Shown in pieces: positions 9,352 through 17,917 of a DNA stretch of 64,000 nt. The stretch is from Paenibacillus polymyxa (lineage in GTDB: Bacteria > Bacillota > Bacilli > Paenibacillales > Paenibacillaceae): the NCBI RefSeq assembly GCF_018614975.1, contig NZ_JAGGNR010000022.1, positions 20,335-84,334 on the forward strand. The letters run 5' to 3'. Below the pieces are notes generated by a model that saw only the letters and a list, made by a program, of their open reading frames with translations, was not told where the DNA came from and searched no databases. A program made the position numbers and the translations under genes. Numbering within the stretch: position 1 is the first letter of the stretch; each line of letters starts with the position of its first letter.

Positions 9352-9380
9352 ATTATTTTGAAAAAAACTGCAGTTGTCAA
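9352..9380 (-). promoter_or_regulatory. codBA promoter, SigA type
   Basis: On the minus strand TTGACA (9375-9380) and AATAAT (9352-9357) are 17 bases apart. This places the transcript start about 25 bases before the PyrR element, giving a leader of about 220 bases. Confidence 0.7.
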
Positions 9381-9440
9381 TGTCATTATTATCCAACAGT
9401 TATTAATTCCTTATACAGCAAGCAAATAATAATGTCGAGT

Positions 9441-10091
9441 TTACGATATGTGTTCAACAACTTCTGGTAATACTCTTTCATATTCCTTATACAAGACATA
9501 ACGATTAACACCTCTGGAAGAGTTAAGTGCTTCATGAGCGTGCTGGATGGCGGTATCACGGTTTTCTGCTTTGAGTTCAAGACCCGCGAGCAGTGTTGAT
9601 CGCATCCACTGTTTTTTAATGGATTGAAGTCTTTCACGCGCATCTTCACTTTTCCCGTCTTCCAAGAGTAGAATGGTTTCGTAATATGTACGGTAGTCCG
9701 ATAAGCCGATATGAGGTACAGCTTGCCGAATGGCAAACATATCCTTGCGATATAATCCGTAAGCTGCCTTGAACTGTGCTTGTGTTGTTCTTCGCTTATA
9801 TTTCTGCATAATTTGCTCCATAACTAGTTCTACCTCATCATCAAGTCTGTTTGCAAGAACATAAATAATGTATGTCCCAGGTGTATTTTGCTGCTTGGAT
9901 AAAAAGGACTCTAAACGATCTATACGCTTATCAAATACTAAAGGATAAAAAACATGTTTAAAAAATACGATAAGAATGGTAACGACTACACCCCCTATTG
10001 TCCAAAATAGTGAATAGTCATTCCAGGTCATAAACAAAACAAAGACAAACACCGTCAAATAAAAGACGAATTCCCCCCAAGATTTCCTCAT
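9441..10091 (-). CDS. membrane-anchored protein with TPR-like helical region
   Basis: A 216-residue protein with AAGGAGAT before its ATG. Two hydrophobic segments (about residues 9-23 and 30-50) anchor it. The rest, about residues 55-216, is polar and helical with repeat-like helix pairs (LYRKDMFAIRQAVPHI, YYETILLLEDGKSEDARERL, AGLELKAENRDTAIQHAHEAL) that resemble degenerate tetratricopeptide repeats. That suggests a cytoplasmic protein-protein contact platform. No enzyme motif is seen, and the gene is not in an obvious operon. The TPR assignment is by helix pattern only. Confidence 0.6.
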   Translation of the reverse strand: MRKSWGEFVFYLTVFVFVLFMTWNDYSLFWTIGGVVVTILIVFFKHVFYPLVFDKRIDRLESFLSKQQNTPGTYIIYVLANRLDDEVELVMEQIMQKYKRRTTQAQFKAAYGLYRKDMFAIRQAVPHIGLSDYRTYYETILLLEDGKSEDARERLQSIKKQWMRSTLLAGLELKAENRDTAIQHAHEALNSSRGVNRYVLYKEYERVLPEVVEHIS

Positions 10092-10236
10092 ATGTATCTC
10101 CTTCGAATAGAAAAATAACCAGCAAGTCTATATTATATCAAATTTAATCCCCCTTTTTGTATAATTTTAGGAAACAAAATCACGAAGAGTATTCTATCTG
10201 TCGCAAAATCAAGCCTGACTAGATTTACTGATACAA

Positions 10237-10263
10237 CAAAAAAGCCGCTGTATTAGCGACTTT
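10237..10263 (-). terminator. terminator after the ketopantoate-reductase-like gene
   Basis: AAAGCCGCT (10241-10249) pairs with AGCGACTTT (10255-10263) with one mismatch and a five-base loop. On the minus strand it is followed by a run of T. It is 21 bases after the stop codon. Confidence 0.65.
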
Positions 10264-10284
10264 CAGTTGAAATAATTGAATTTA

Positions 10285-11316
10285 TTATTGTGCACTTAAT
10301 AGTTCTTCAAAAGCTTTTATATTCGTGTCAAAATGAGGAACGGTATGAGTTTCTTCTGCAGATTTGACCAGTTTTACAACTAAATCATTATAAGGTGTCG
10401 CAATTCCGGTACCTTCTGCTCTGCTTGAAACAACCCCGTTAATGTAATCAATTTCCGTTTTGCGGTTCTTCTCCAGATCTTGAAGCATGCTTGCTTTGAG
10501 CAGTCTGGAGGGCTCCATCACGTAACGTAATGTTTTCACCCGTTCAGGGATATCTTCTTTGCTGTTCAGTTCGAGTGAAGCGATGTCGAATCCATTCATT
10601 TTAACCAAAGTAACCCCATTGGCGCGAGCAACTTTAATCGTCTCGTCCGCAATATGAGCTGCACTCACAATGCCGGCTTCGTGATCGATAATGTCCCCGT
10701 ATTCACCATTTAACGCAGCCGATAAACCACTGAAGGCATTGTTGATCAGCAATTTGGACCATTTGGTTCCAACCAGGTTATCGGAAATATGAGTTCCACC
10801 CACAAGATCCAACACCGATTTCGCACGTTGAATTCGTTCGGTGATTTCACCATTTAATTCGCCAATCTGAAAAGCATACTGCTTAAATTGAGTGTACTCG
10901 GTAGTCAGACTGGATACACCCGGTTCAATGAACGTAGCGCCAAACTCAACGGAGCCAGCAATGACACGTTTTTCACCCACAATGGACGCCACTTTTTCTT
11001 CCGGAATCCCGTTCTGCAAGGAACATACCATACTGTCTTCTTTCAAGAATGGAAGTAGTTCCTGAAGGATGGAATCGTTATAAAGTTGTTTGGTTAAAAG
11101 TAACACGAGGTCATATTGTCCTGATTTCTGATCAGGAGTAATTGCTTTTACTTTGGACTGAAACTCTGTGGTACCCGTTACTTTAGCACCCGTCTGATTT
11201 AAAGCATCTACATGTTCTTGATATGCATCAATTAACTCAACGTCAAGTCCACCATCCGCAAGGTATGCACCTACGATAGTTCCCAAAGATCCTGCTCCTA
11301 CAATTGCAATTCTCAT
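10285..11316 (-). CDS. ketopantoate reductase family oxidoreductase (PanE/ApbA-like)
   Basis: A 343-residue NAD(P)-dependent reductase. The N-terminal Rossmann motif is clear (MRIAIVGAGSLGTIVGAYLA, GxGxxG). The middle has CSLQNGIP and GTKWSKLLINNAFSGLSA, where the lysine of the TKWSKL stretch matches the family's catalytic region, and the all-helical C-terminal domain follows. Classic 2-dehydropantoate 2-reductases are about 300 residues; this one is longer. It lies 13 bases downstream of an acetoacetate-decarboxylase-like gene and no pantothenate genes are present, so a keto-acid or ketone substrate other than ketopantoate is likely (inference). Confidence 0.8.
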   Translation of the reverse strand: MRIAIVGAGSLGTIVGAYLADGGLDVELIDAYQEHVDALNQTGAKVTGTTEFQSKVKAITPDQKSGQYDLVLLLTKQLYNDSILQELLPFLKEDSMVCSLQNGIPEEKVASIVGEKRVIAGSVEFGATFIEPGVSSLTTEYTQFKQYAFQIGELNGEITERIQRAKSVLDLVGGTHISDNLVGTKWSKLLINNAFSGLSAALNGEYGDIIDHEAGIVSAAHIADETIKVARANGVTLVKMNGFDIASLELNSKEDIPERVKTLRYVMEPSRLLKASMLQDLEKNRKTEIDYINGVVSSRAEGTGIATPYNDLVVKLVKSAEETHTVPHFDTNIKAFEELLSAQ

Positions 11317-11329
11317 TTTAATTTCCTCC

Positions 11330-12076
11330 TTATTTTTCTTCCAGATAGTTATATACAGGTTGTGCTGCGTTTAAGGTTAGGTTGGTAAGGATATGAGAAG
11401 CGGACACCACTTCCAACACAGGCAGATCTCCAAGAGGTGCCAACGCATGTTCGAACAATTGAAGCCGGGCAGGTCCTGTCCAAGCTTCCTTCACTTCGAT
11501 GTCCGTAATTTGAGTACGGATCAGATCACATATTCTTAAATTCCCGTTATAGTCGGTAGCAATCTTAATCATAAAATTAGGTCGGCATATTTCACGTTTG
11601 GCGAACTCTTTATCCATCTCCACATGTTTATAGCCCATTGTTGCCGTGGCTACACGCAGCGTCCCATAATCAAGTGTGCCGACAAGTGTATCTGAATCGG
11701 TATACAACTTGGGTGCGCCCAGCTTTTTCGGATAGGCGGTGAGCTCTCGACCACTCGCAATCGCGGGGAAATTGTCTACGTACATTGAATGCACATAATC
11801 GCCTTCCTCCCCATTGAATTGCACAGGGATAACTTGTCCAGCTTCGGTATAAGCACCCAGTCCAGAAACATCCGGCATCCACATCACTTCGAATTTAACC
11901 AAAGGTTCCGTAATTTCCAAAGGTTCTGGTACGGCTGATCGCAATGCTTTTTCATCGGTTCGGTAAATAATATTCAAGTATTCACGATTCACAAATTTGT
12001 ACGGTGGCATCGGGTATGCCGGAGCTGTTAGGGGTGTATTCAGATTTTTAGCTATGTTATTCACATCGATTTTCAT
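11330..12076 (-). CDS. acetoacetate decarboxylase family protein
   Basis: A 248-residue protein of the ADC family. The active-site stretch GRELTAYPKKLGAPKL is intact, with the lysine pair that forms and tunes the Schiff base in clostridial Adc. MPPYKFVNREYL near the start is also typical. The preferred start is the ATG at 12076, 9 bases after GAGGTAG; a GTG three codons earlier sits too close to that site. It is the first gene of a pair with the PanE-like reductase and is divergent from a LysR regulator at 12229, which probably controls it. Substrate could be acetoacetate or another beta-keto acid. Confidence 0.85.
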   Translation of the reverse strand: MKIDVNNIAKNLNTPLTAPAYPMPPYKFVNREYLNIIYRTDEKALRSAVPEPLEITEPLVKFEVMWMPDVSGLGAYTEAGQVIPVQFNGEEGDYVHSMYVDNFPAIASGRELTAYPKKLGAPKLYTDSDTLVGTLDYGTLRVATATMGYKHVEMDKEFAKREICRPNFMIKIATDYNGNLRICDLIRTQITDIEVKEAWTGPARLQLFEHALAPLGDLPVLEVVSASHILTNLTLNAAQPVYNYLEEK

Positions 12077-12228
12077 CAAAGACACCTACCTCTTAAATTT
12101 AGTTAATTTTCTCTATTTAAAATTTGATCTGTATCTCATAAAAAAAATTCTACATCAATATTTAAATTTAATATAATACATAATAAGTACTATATATATT
12201 TATCAGAATAAATAAGGAGTGCATGTGA

Positions 12229-13116
12229 ATGGAATTGCTTCAGCTCAAATATTTTCAGACCGTTGCCTATACCGAACATATCTCCAAGGCAGCTGCGCAA
12301 TTGAATATTGCTCAACCTTCCCTAAGCTTGACGATTAAAAGACTTGAGGATGAACTGGGTACCCCCCTATTTCATAGGAGAGGAAGAAACATTCAATTAA
12401 ATTCCTCAGGTGAAATTCTATTGAAGCATGTAAACCGGATTTTTATTGAAATTGAAAATGCAGAGATGGAGATCAAAGCGGAGGAACAGCAAATATCCAA
12501 TACAATCAGGATCTCAATTACAAATACCCGATTTCTCACTGGCCTCATTAGTGACTATATCAACGCCTCCCCTGAAACCAAGCTTCATCAAGGTATTGGG
12601 ACCCGCAGTGAAATTATTACAGGTTTGAAGAAAGGTGACATCCATCTGGGCATTACGGGGCATCCGATTCAGGATGAGGAGATTGAGAGTGTTGTCCTTG
12701 TTGAAGAAGACATTGTTCTGGTTGTGCCAACAAATCATCAATACGGCGGAGAGACAAACATTTCATTAAATGTTGTTGCCAATGAGCCCTTTATTTCCCT
12801 TGCTGATAATAAGGAGTACAGCAGTTTTACCACCATGCTCTGTGAAAAAGCAGGCTTCCTCCCCAATCATGCATTCGAGGTCGATTCGCATACTTTGCTA
12901 GAAATTATTAGACTTAACCAGGGTGTTGCGTTGCTTCCGATCTCCGTATGTAGAAAACTGGGGTTAAGATATGTAAAAATTGCTGATGATTCAGCGATAT
13001 ATCCAATTAGCCTATCCTGGGTCAAACAAAAATGGTTATCTCCTGCTGTAAGAGAATTTCGTGATTTTATTACTTCGCACTATGAAGACCATACTGTATT
13101 GTTTACAGTGGAGTAG
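12229..13116 (+). CDS. LysR family transcriptional regulator
   Basis: A 295-residue regulator with the standard N-terminal winged helix (MELLQLKYFQTVAYTEHISK, then PSLSLTIKRLEDELGTPLFHR) and a C-terminal periplasmic-binding-like effector domain. AAGGAG lies 9 bases before the ATG. It faces the ADC/PanE-like pair across a 152-base AT-rich gap, the classic arrangement for a LysR regulator and its target. Residues 95-290 would bind the inducer, which is unknown. The same MELLQLKYF opening is seen in the LysR at 42959. Confidence 0.88.
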   Translation: MELLQLKYFQTVAYTEHISKAAAQLNIAQPSLSLTIKRLEDELGTPLFHRRGRNIQLNSSGEILLKHVNRIFIEIENAEMEIKAEEQQISNTIRISITNTRFLTGLISDYINASPETKLHQGIGTRSEIITGLKKGDIHLGITGHPIQDEEIESVVLVEEDIVLVVPTNHQYGGETNISLNVVANEPFISLADNKEYSSFTTMLCEKAGFLPNHAFEVDSHTLLEIIRLNQGVALLPISVCRKLGLRYVKIADDSAIYPISLSWVKQKWLSPAVREFRDFITSHYEDHTVLFTVE

Positions 13117-13144
13117 GATTTTAAAAAAAAATAGTAAAAAGCAA

Positions 13145-13181
13145 AGACCACGTTAGCCCTTTGAAGGAGCAGACGTGGTCT
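13145..13181. terminator. terminator between LysR and GH4 genes
   Basis: AGACCACGT (13145-13153) pairs perfectly with ACGTGGTCT (13173-13181). The T-rich flank lies on the minus-strand side (complement of 13120-13144), so it mainly serves the GH4 gene and can also stop the LysR transcript. Confidence 0.75.
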
Positions 13182-13198
13182 ATTATCGTTCTCTATTC

Positions 13199-14605
13199 TT
13201 AACTAAACTGCAGTCTATCCTTATACCAAACGTCCGGAATCATCTTACGCTCCAGTTCCAACAATTCATCGATGATCTTGTCTGCGTCACTGATGGAATT
13301 CACCAGCGGGTCAGTGAGCATCGCCCTTCTCAGTTTCTCATAGCTCTCTTCCAGAACAGCTTCTACTGTAAGCTCATGCGTATCCAGTACAAGTTCTTGC
13401 ATCCCTCTTATCCCACGCGGCATCTCGCCTACATGGAGTGGTTTCGCCCCATCCATATCTACATCACACAGTAGTTCCAGGAACGAATCGGTATTCATAT
13501 TGGTTACCGCGCCTTGATTGAGTGTATTGATGAAGAATTTTTTGCCCAAGTTCCCCACCATATTCTCAATGATGTCGGTCGCATGATCCGGTCCGAAGGT
13601 GCTCATGTAATCGGCAATCGGGATGTTCCCTGCAAGAAAGTCATCCACCTGACGCCACATTTCGTCATGACGCTCATACCTGTCCTCTGTCTCCCAGATC
13701 GATAATGGAGGAATGGTGTCCGCAGTTTTGCCAAGCCCCTGCCAATACCTGACGTACTCCTTCGTATGCGCGGTACAAGTGGGAATGATTCCGAAAATAT
13801 CATACAGCTTATAGGTAATTGCATCGTTAAAAAGAGCTTTTGCACCGCGATCACCGCCGTTGTTCTCCTCACCTGCCAGCTTGCGCATGGCTTCTGCGAT
13901 TGTGGGCATCACATTTTTTCCATCATATTCGGCTTTGAGCAGCCAAGTGAAATGATTGACACCAGCGATACGAAAATCGAATTTCTGGTCTATTTCTGCG
14001 GTGAACTGGCTTGTATTTTCGATGATCCCGGCTCGTACGGCATAATAAGCTTTTTTATGCGGCATATGATGACTATCGCACAGTGCAAACGATTTGAGCT
14101 TTGGTGCATAACGATGTAATGCAATGCCATGAACGGTAGACGGGTTAATATAATTGATCACCCAAGCATCCGGACACAACTCCTCAATGTCTTTAGCGCA
14201 TTCCATAATAACCGGCAGTTCCCGCATCGCGCGAAAGATCCCGCCTGGGCCAATCGTATCACCGGAACACATGCGAATCCCATACTTTAGAGAAATCTGG
14301 CAGTCGATGCCCCGATATTTAACCGATTCTTCCGCAAAGCTGAGCACAACGAAGTCGGCTCCCGGTAGTACCTGTCTTCGGTCCACTGAACCCTCAATCT
14401 TGAGGGATACGTTGTTCTCCTTGGCGACCATTTTCGCTAGTTTTACCATTTTTGAGAGCCTTTCCTCGTCCGTATCCACCAAAGCCAGCGTTCCCTGATT
14501 CAAATATGGGGAGTGTACCATCTGCCAGATGGACTGCCGGCCAAAAAACAGGCTGCCCGCTCCAATAACAACTACCTTTGGATGCTGTGTACTTGTAGCA
14601 TTCAT
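13199..14605 (-). CDS. glycoside hydrolase family 4 enzyme
   Basis: A 468-residue NAD- and metal-dependent GH4 glycosidase. The nucleotide-binding motif VVVIGAGSLFFGR is at residues 11-23. Other family landmarks are SGDTIGPGGIFRAMRELPV, INYINPSTVHG, the metal-site cysteine and histidines CDSHHMPH, and GVNHFTWLL. GH4 enzymes oxidise C3 transiently and split alpha- or beta-glycosides. The CDSHH variant of the cysteine motif makes the substrate (galactoside, glucoside or uronide) uncertain. The start is the ATG at 14605 behind GAGGAGGGG. There is no signal peptide. It is divergent from the AraC regulator at 14803. Confidence 0.85.
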   Translation of the reverse strand: MNATSTQHPKVVVIGAGSLFFGRQSIWQMVHSPYLNQGTLALVDTDEERLSKMVKLAKMVAKENNVSLKIEGSVDRRQVLPGADFVVLSFAEESVKYRGIDCQISLKYGIRMCSGDTIGPGGIFRAMRELPVIMECAKDIEELCPDAWVINYINPSTVHGIALHRYAPKLKSFALCDSHHMPHKKAYYAVRAGIIENTSQFTAEIDQKFDFRIAGVNHFTWLLKAEYDGKNVMPTIAEAMRKLAGEENNGGDRGAKALFNDAITYKLYDIFGIIPTCTAHTKEYVRYWQGLGKTADTIPPLSIWETEDRYERHDEMWRQVDDFLAGNIPIADYMSTFGPDHATDIIENMVGNLGKKFFINTLNQGAVTNMNTDSFLELLCDVDMDGAKPLHVGEMPRGIRGMQELVLDTHELTVEAVLEESYEKLRRAMLTDPLVNSISDADKIIDELLELERKMIPDVWYKDRLQFS

Positions 14606-14668
14606 CAATAACCCCTCCTCGTAACGATATAAGTTCATTATAGGTGAGTGAGCTGGAATCGGAATGTG

Positions 14669-14743
14669 TGATAGTTTTCAATACATGTCATATCGTACGA
14701 TAGTTAACAATAGATAATTCCTTTGATATGATAGTTAAAAATG
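14669..14743. promoter_or_regulatory. three phased GATAGTT direct repeats, probable AraC-type operator
   Basis: Three copies of a TGATAGTTWAMAAT-like motif lie at 14669-14683 (tgatagttttcaata), 14698-14712 (cgatagttaacaata) and 14729-14743 (tgatagttaaaaatg). The spacings of 29 and 31 bases are about three helical turns, so all copies face the same side. They fill the gap between the GH4 gene and the divergent AraC regulator, whose family binds such direct repeats. Binding is inferred. Confidence 0.65.
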
Positions 14744-14802
14744 AAGGATGTCATAAAGTAGAGAGGAATGAGTTGGGTTAGATGCATGCAGGAACTATAA
14801 AT

Positions 14803-15633
14803 ATGAGTATACTCGACGAACTTTCGGAGTATATCACACTTCGTATGAGCTCTTATTTGGAACAAACGCACGACAGCAATTGGACGGAGCACAAGTCTCA
14901 TTCCGATTATGATCTGTGGTTCATTACAGCAGGCTCCGTCCAGATTACCATCGATGGAATCGAGCATATGGCAGAACCGGGTGACGTGGTGTTTTTTTAT
15001 CCGGATATGCCGTATATTGCTTCTACGACTGGAGAGCTGTGCCAATTCATATACATGCACTTTGATTTCAGCATCGCTGAGCAAAAACGAATTCTCGGCG
15101 AGTTTCAACTTCCGGGCATTGTACCTGGCAATCTGATTCAAGAGGAATCAACGCTGTTCACCTCGTCATATCGAAGATTCAAGCAGAGTAGCGGCGCTTC
15201 TGGAAGTCCACTCTACTTGAAAGCCTCTCTGCTTCTCGTCATCGCCAAAATACTGGAATTACATAGGCAAGGGCTGTATCACGGTGAGTTTCTGAAAGAC
15301 CGAAAAGCGAGGAAGACCGAAGGAAGTCTGGAGGTTCTGCAGAATGTCTTCCCATACGTGGATGCGAATCTGCATCGTACCATCCGAGTTAACGAGCTTG
15401 CGGCTATTGCTCGCGTTTCTGAGAAATATTTTATTTCTTTGTTCAAAAAAATTCTCGGTATTACACCGGGGCAGTACATCAATCAAATCAAAATGAACCG
15501 GGCCAGAGACTATCTGTACGAGAAAAAATATACGATTCAGCAAATTGCCGGATTTCTGGGCTATCCCGACCCGTTCACGTTCTCCAAAGCATTTAAAAAA
15601 TTTTACAACGTGCCCCCTTCCAAATTTGAATAA
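14803..15633 (+). CDS. AraC family transcriptional regulator
   Basis: A 276-residue regulator. Residues 15-130 form a cupin-like sugar-sensing domain (YDLWFITAGSVQITIDG, EPGDVVFFYPDMPY). Residues 175-275 carry the two helix-turn-helix units of AraC proteins (IRVNELAAIARVSEKYFISLFK, then IQQIAGFLGYPDPFTFSKAFK). The ATG at 14803 has AGGAA about 9 bases upstream; an in-frame ATG at 14782 lies 14 bases from its nearest purine-rich site and is less likely. It is divergent from GH4 and probably controls it through the repeats between them. Confidence 0.87.
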   Translation: MSILDELSEYITLRMSSYLEQTHDSNWTEHKSHSDYDLWFITAGSVQITIDGIEHMAEPGDVVFFYPDMPYIASTTGELCQFIYMHFDFSIAEQKRILGEFQLPGIVPGNLIQEESTLFTSSYRRFKQSSGASGSPLYLKASLLLVIAKILELHRQGLYHGEFLKDRKARKTEGSLEVLQNVFPYVDANLHRTIRVNELAAIARVSEKYFISLFKKILGITPGQYINQIKMNRARDYLYEKKYTIQQIAGFLGYPDPFTFSKAFKKFYNVPPSKFE

Positions 15634-15651
15634 CATGCCGCAGAGAAACAA

Positions 15652-15681
15652 AGAGGCAACCGGTCGGTTCCGGCTGCCTCT
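15652..15681. terminator. terminator between the AraC gene and the APH remnant
   Basis: AGAGGCAACCGG (15652-15663) pairs with CCGGCTGCCTCT (15670-15681) with one mismatch and a six-base loop. T-rich flanks are moderate on both strands. Confidence 0.65.
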
Positions 15682-15728
15682 TCGTTTGAATTGATCATTA
15701 ATTATTCATGATTGGGATGTAGATCCCT

Positions 15729-16358
15729 TCAGCGTTCCTCATACGTAAACGGTTCATCACTCGAATAAATGTCATGGAAAAATCCCTTGTACGGTATATC
15801 CTCTTCCAAACATTTAATGAGATACAACAGTTCTTCGTCAGCTTCCGGTTCTTCGCCAGCACGCTGCATTTCCTCAAATTGACCTAGAATATTTTCCACG
15901 AGAGTGACTTGTATAAATAAAGGCAGCTTCTCCAGCATCGAATCTTCGATCTTGGTCTCGGAAGTATATCCAGCGAGGGCAGTTTGGAAATAGTCATCCA
16001 TGAACTCTTTGCGTTTGCTCACATCCGACTCAAATTGTATCCAGCCCATACCGTGCGTCCATAGATCAGCCAGATCATACATATACCAACCGAAGCATGA
16101 ATTATCAAAATCATACACGGTGATCTGACCGGTATCAAAATCGATCGAGTAATTCCCATCGTTATAATCAAAATGGATCATACCGAATGTCTCTTGGTTT
16201 GTATCCAAACCTTCTAAGGTATTCAGGAGTACGACCATCTTCTCCTTAAGCAAAGAGAATGATTCAGGTACCAAGTTATCGACACATTCACCGCTGTAAT
16301 TGTCAATCAAATGATGCCGGCGATGGACGGGAGTGTACCCTTTCGATAGTTGATGCAT
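15729..16358 (-). pseudogene. aminoglycoside-phosphotransferase-fold protein lacking its N-terminal lobe
   Basis: The 209-codon frame matches only the C-terminal lobe of the APH/kinase-like family. The catalytic loop HFDYNDGN (HxDxxxxN) and metal-binding YDFDNSCFGWYMYDLADL are intact. Coding similarity continues upstream of the ATG (GKVLGRMHQ) to about 16390, then runs into an in-frame TAA at 16401-16403, eight bases from the bglH stop. The ATP-binding N-terminal lobe, about 100 residues, is missing, and no good ribosome site precedes 16358. I read it as a 5'-truncated remnant. A short separate protein is possible but unlikely to be an active kinase. Confidence 0.7.
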
Positions 16359-16408
16359 TCTGCCCAGAACTTTTCCGCTAGGGCGGCGTATAAGAATTTT
16401 TTATATAA

Positions 16409-17875
16409 TTACAGGTTTTCTCCGTTCGTTTCAATAACTTGTTTGTACCAGTAGAAGGAATCCTTACGGGTTCTTTCCATTGAACCATGTCCTGCATTGT
16501 CCTGATCCACGTAAATAAATCCATACCGTTTTCCCATTTCAGAAGTCGAGCAGCTAATGATATCGATCGGTCCCCAACTGGTGAAACCCATCAGTTCCAC
16601 GCCATCAGCAACCGCTTCTTTCATCTGCTCAATGTGACTGCGAAGGTACTCAATCCGGTAAGTATCATGTACACTTCCATCATTTTCCAGTTTATCCTTA
16701 GCACCCAGCCCGTTCTCAACGATGAAGAGCGGCATCCGGTAACGATCATACAATCGGTTCAGCGCGACGCGAAGACCAATCGGATCGATAGGCCATCCCC
16801 ATTCGGTAGCTTTCAGATGCGGGTTTTTGATCTGACTGACCAGCATACCAGAGTTGCTGTTGTCATTGGGATCATATTTTCCGATATACGTCATGTAATA
16901 ACTGAAAGCAATAAAGTCAACGGTATTGTCCCGGATAATGGCATCGTCGTCAGGAGCTTTAACCAGTTCGATGCCGTTTTCCTCAAAATATCTTTGCATA
17001 TATGACGGATATTCTCCTCGTGCCTGCACCTCTGGGTAGAACAGGTTCATCTGATCTTCCTTCATCGTCTGCAACACATCTTCCGGTTTACTAGAAGCAG
17101 CATAGGTTTCCAGACGGCAGATCATGCAGCCAATCTGAGCATTGGGCATCTTCTCTTTACCACTTTTGACAGCCAGTGAGCTTGCTACAAATTGATGGTG
17201 AGTCGCCTGATATGCCACCTGTTCCTGCGAACCTTTAATTTTATCTTCCAGAATGCCGCCGCCAGTATACAGACTTGTCAGCATCATATTCATTTCATTG
17301 AAGGTAATCCAGTATTTCACTTTGTCTTTGTAACGGTCGAACAGCGTATTGGCAAATTTTAGATACAGATCAATCATCTCACGGCTTTCCCAGCCGTTGT
17401 ATTTACGAGTTAATTCTACAGGCATTTCGTAGTGCGAGATCGTTACGAGCGGTTCAATCCCGTATTTCAACAGCTCGTCCAGCACGTTGTCATAGAATGC
17501 CAGACCAGCTTCATTGGGAACAGCCTCTTCGCCTGTCGGGAAGATGCGTGTCCACGCGATCGAAAGACGAAACACTTTGAAACCCATCTCCGCAAACAAG
17601 GCAATGTCTTCTTTGTAGCGGTGGTAGAAATCCACGCCGTTCCGTTTCGGGAAATATACGTCTGTGTTACCGCTCAGATATTCTTCCAATTGAACAGAAT
17701 CCACGTCGAAGGTGAAATCCTTGCCATTACGCTCCTCATGAGGAACGAATGGTGCCATGTCTGATGTAGAGAGTCCTTTGCCGTCTGCGTCATATGCACC
17801 TTCGAGCTGATTGGCAGCGGTAGCTCCGCCCCATAAAAATCCTTCTGGAAATGAGTGTTTAATTGTTTTTGTCAT
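16409..17875 (-). CDS. bglH: 6-phospho-beta-glucosidase, GH1
   Basis: A 488-residue cytosolic GH1 enzyme that splits phosphorylated beta-glucosides delivered by the PTS. The acid/base is E194 (TFNEMN) and the nucleophile E387 (IVENGLG). SEMGKRYGFIYVD near residue 455 is the phosphate-binding signature that separates 6-phospho-glycosidases from ordinary GH1 enzymes. It lies 42 bases after bglP on the same strand with its own GGAG site. With licT and bglP it forms the aryl-beta-glucoside operon, so it shares their RAT and CcpA control. Confidence 0.92.
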   Translation of the reverse strand: MTKTIKHSFPEGFLWGGATAANQLEGAYDADGKGLSTSDMAPFVPHEERNGKDFTFDVDSVQLEEYLSGNTDVYFPKRNGVDFYHRYKEDIALFAEMGFKVFRLSIAWTRIFPTGEEAVPNEAGLAFYDNVLDELLKYGIEPLVTISHYEMPVELTRKYNGWESREMIDLYLKFANTLFDRYKDKVKYWITFNEMNMMLTSLYTGGGILEDKIKGSQEQVAYQATHHQFVASSLAVKSGKEKMPNAQIGCMICRLETYAASSKPEDVLQTMKEDQMNLFYPEVQARGEYPSYMQRYFEENGIELVKAPDDDAIIRDNTVDFIAFSYYMTYIGKYDPNDNSNSGMLVSQIKNPHLKATEWGWPIDPIGLRVALNRLYDRYRMPLFIVENGLGAKDKLENDGSVHDTYRIEYLRSHIEQMKEAVADGVELMGFTSWGPIDIISCSTSEMGKRYGFIYVDQDNAGHGSMERTRKDSFYWYKQVIETNGENL

Positions 17876-17917
17876 GTTGTTTCTCTCCTTTTTTTGTATG
17901 TCGTATTCATGAAGCTG

